A stretch of 5,177 nt of DNA from Kouleothrix aurantiaca (GTDB lineage: Bacteria > Chloroflexota > Chloroflexia > Chloroflexales > Roseiflexaceae). Of this stretch, positions 4,425-5,177 are shown in pieces (positions within the stretch are counted from its first letter, which is position 1; the number at the start of each line of letters is the position of its first letter). The notes below the pieces were generated by a model. The model was not told the DNA's origin. It did no database searches and was given only the letters and a program-made list of their open reading frames with translations. The position numbers were made by a program, and so were the translations under genes. The stretch is taken from the NCBI GenBank assembly GCA_001399705.1, contig LJCR01000213.1:1-5177 (forward strand), given 5' to 3'.

Positions 4425-4531
4425 GCCGAACACGCGCATGCAGCACGACCGCTTCGCGCGCGAGATCCTGGCTTTTTCAGCGCCATTCTCGTGCAGCGCG
4501 CTCGCGGCGGCTGATGCGCAACCCGTTGGGT
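4425..4531 (+). repeat. attC6 recombination site (short, divergent)
   Basis: R'' is GCCGAAC (4425-4431) and R' is GTTGGGT (4525-4531). At 107 bp it is about 20 bp shorter than the others. The inner arms are GCGCAT/ATGCGC where the other copies have GCGCTT/AAGCGC, a compensated change. The next stem pairs CAGC-A-CG-A-CCGC with GCGG-CG-GCTG, leaving two unpaired A bases (4445 and 4448). TTCGCG and CTTTTTCAGCGCCA are shared with attC2. TGCTACAAT is missing. Confidence 0.85.
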
Positions 4532-4768
4532 GCTTTGAGGCATCAGGCCATAAGAAATACAGAATGACCCTATCTCATGACATATTCCAAATGATAAAAA
4601 CACCATCGAACACGTTCTATCTTTCCAATGTATACAACTGCATTTCAAACAGCAGATGCCAATGCACCCGTGCCAGGCGGCGCTCTGTGCGGGCGATAGC
4701 GATAACGCAAACCACCATCCGTCATCCGCCAACATTGATACCTGTTCAGAAAGGAATCACGTCTTCCT

Positions 4769-5020
4769 ATGCGTAATGGCCGATGTCCAAAATGTGCTTC
4801 TCAACGCATCCACGTTTCGAATGTCCGCCTTCCGTTACAAGGCTGGACCTTTTTCAACGTCATTCCCATTACGGCCAGTTTTTGGTGGGGCAGTTCGACA
4901 GCCAGCGTGCAGCACTATATTTGTGTGACCTGTGGTTATGTTGAGCAGTATGTCACGGACGCCGATAAACTGCTTGAGATCGGTGCGCATTGGCCTCAAG
5001 TCACGCCCTCCGAGACATAA
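4769..5020 (+). CDS. Small zinc-ribbon protein
   Basis: An 83-residue protein. It begins with MRNGRCPKC, a first CxxC knuckle (C6, C9), and carries a second knuckle CVTCGYVE (C52, C55) about 43 residues later. The pair is expected to bind one zinc ion as a zinc ribbon. The GYVEQYV after the second knuckle is typical of small stand-alone zinc-ribbon proteins of unknown role. The middle (about 26-50, with TFFN, ASFWWG and VQHY) is aromatic and has no clear membrane segment. The start is the ATG directly ahead of the first knuckle. AAGGAA at 4751-4756 is the likely ribosome-binding site, with a rather long gap of 12 bases. A nucleic-acid or protein binding role is possible but unproven. It is the only gene seen in cassette 7. 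Confidence 0.8.
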   Translation: MRNGRCPKCASQRIHVSNVRLPLQGWTFFNVIPITASFWWGSSTASVQHYICVTCGYVEQYVTDADKLLEIGAHWPQVTPSET

Positions 5021-5061
5021 GCTTGTAAGCCAAGTTGAGATAGTATTTAGTACTCTGGAAA

Positions 5062-5177
5062 TTAAGAGATCCGATATTTTTCATTGGCTGCGTTGACGCG
5101 AGAATACTTCGAATTGAGCTTGGAACGCGCGGCTTGGATGCCGAACTGCCAATGGATCTTGATACCCTTGGCACTGC
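5062..5177 (-). CDS. C-terminal end of an IS630-type transposase (partial)
   Basis: On the minus strand the frame entering at the right edge reads SAKGIKIHWQFG, then IQAARSKLNSKYSRVNAANE, then KYRIS and a stop (TAA, complement of 5062-5064), 37 residues in all. The pattern of a short basic stretch, then HWQF, then AR.KL...Y, near the end of the protein recalls the C-termini of IS630/Tc1-mariner DDE transposases, which catalyse cut-and-paste insertion at TA. The catalytic residues would lie outside the window. If correct, the terminal inverted repeat of the element should lie between the zinc-ribbon stop at 5020 and about 5060. No boundary can be fixed from this end alone. The identification rests on a short tail remembered as a family pattern and could be wrong. 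Confidence 0.5.
   Translation of the reverse strand, partial: SAKGIKIHWQFGIQAARSKLNSKYSRVNAANEKYRIS

Larger units (their letters stand above)
3841..4525 (+). mobile_element. Integron gene cassette 6 (small membrane protein)
   Basis: A complete 685 bp cassette. GTTCGGCCGC (3840-3849) is matched exactly as reverse complement at 4422-4431, and the match resumes as AGCC after one extra base. The non-consensus C of the core is mirrored by G in its own inverse core GCCGAAC. The leader 3847-4074 contains a promoter-like sequence and a stop-free frame continuous with the gene. The stretch 4342-4424 after the gene holds nothing recognisable. Confidence 0.83.
4526..5177 (+). mobile_element. Integron gene cassette 7 (partial; zinc-ribbon protein)
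   Basis: It begins at the attC6 crossover with GTTGGGTGCTTTGAGG (4525-4540). No matching inverse core (expected GCACCCAAC) or attC is found before the window ends, although the gene stops at 5020 and other cassettes reach their attC within 17-107 bases. A transposase-like tail on the minus strand suggests an insertion between gene and attC. The leader 4532-4768 contains no supported gene or strong promoter. Confidence 0.6.

Noticed and set aside
120..4531. CRISPR array, or MITE/REP family, as an explanation of the repeats
   Set aside because: Spacing of 0.6-1.1 kb with genes between excludes CRISPR. A MITE would not explain cassette-specific inverse repeats on both sides of the gene-bearing unit or the G|TT boundary rule.
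4310..4735. 141-codon minus-strand frame over attC6 and the cassette 7 leader
   Set aside because: It runs against the cassette orientation and across attC6. Its content is low-complexity Ala/Cys from the GC-rich repeat.

Overview
This window is best read as a run of integron gene cassettes. Six copies of a 107-130 bp element (attC1-attC6) lie in the same orientation at intervals of about 0.6-1.1 kb. Each begins with an inverse core of the RYYYAAC type (GCCCAAC, GTCCAAC or GCCGAAC) and ends with a core of the GTTRRRY type (GTTGGGC, GTTGGAC, GTTCGGC or GTTGGGT). Just inside lie imperfectly palindromic arms with one unpaired A on the left arm, as in classical attC sites. Every complete interval holds one plausible plus-strand gene ending shortly before the next attC. 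No integrase, attI site or Pc promoter is in the window, so this is an internal or distal piece of a chromosomal-type array, or a cluster that has lost its integrase.

The strongest support comes from the cassette ends. With boundaries placed at the expected crossover (G|TT of the core), the start of each complete cassette is the reverse complement of its own end over about 10-15 bases, and that sequence differs from cassette to cassette: 15 bp in cassette 2, 11 bp in cassette 3, 9 of 10 in cassette 4, 12 bp in cassette 5 and 10 bp in cassette 6. The two ends of each attC in the array match less well than the two ends of each cassette. Compensatory base changes between the arms of attC1, attC6 and the rest show that the folded structure is kept.

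Layout: tail of cassette 1 (1-240, no gene recognised); cassette 2 (241-1102), a YdjM-like membrane-associated putative metal-dependent hydrolase; cassette 3 (1103-2068), an unknown protein with three membrane segments and four extracytoplasmic cysteines; cassette 4 (2069-3168), an esterase D/IroE-like alpha/beta hydrolase; cassette 5 (3169-3840), an unknown 77-residue acidic protein; cassette 6 (3841-4525), a small hydrophobic membrane protein; start of cassette 7 (4526 to the edge), a small zinc-ribbon protein. Cassette 7 shows no attC in the window. Instead the right edge carries, on the minus strand, what looks like the last 37 residues of an IS630-type transposase.

The genes share no evident pathway, as is normal for cassettes. 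They are mobilised together, and each may carry its own expression signals: promoter-like sequences in several leaders, an extended -10-like TGCTACAAT inside four attC copies, and small hairpins next to the ribosome-binding site in cassettes 2 and 5.

The host is a bacterium of roughly balanced base composition. The sequence does not fix its lineage. I have an unverified impression that attC-like repeats of this wording occur in filamentous Chloroflexota.
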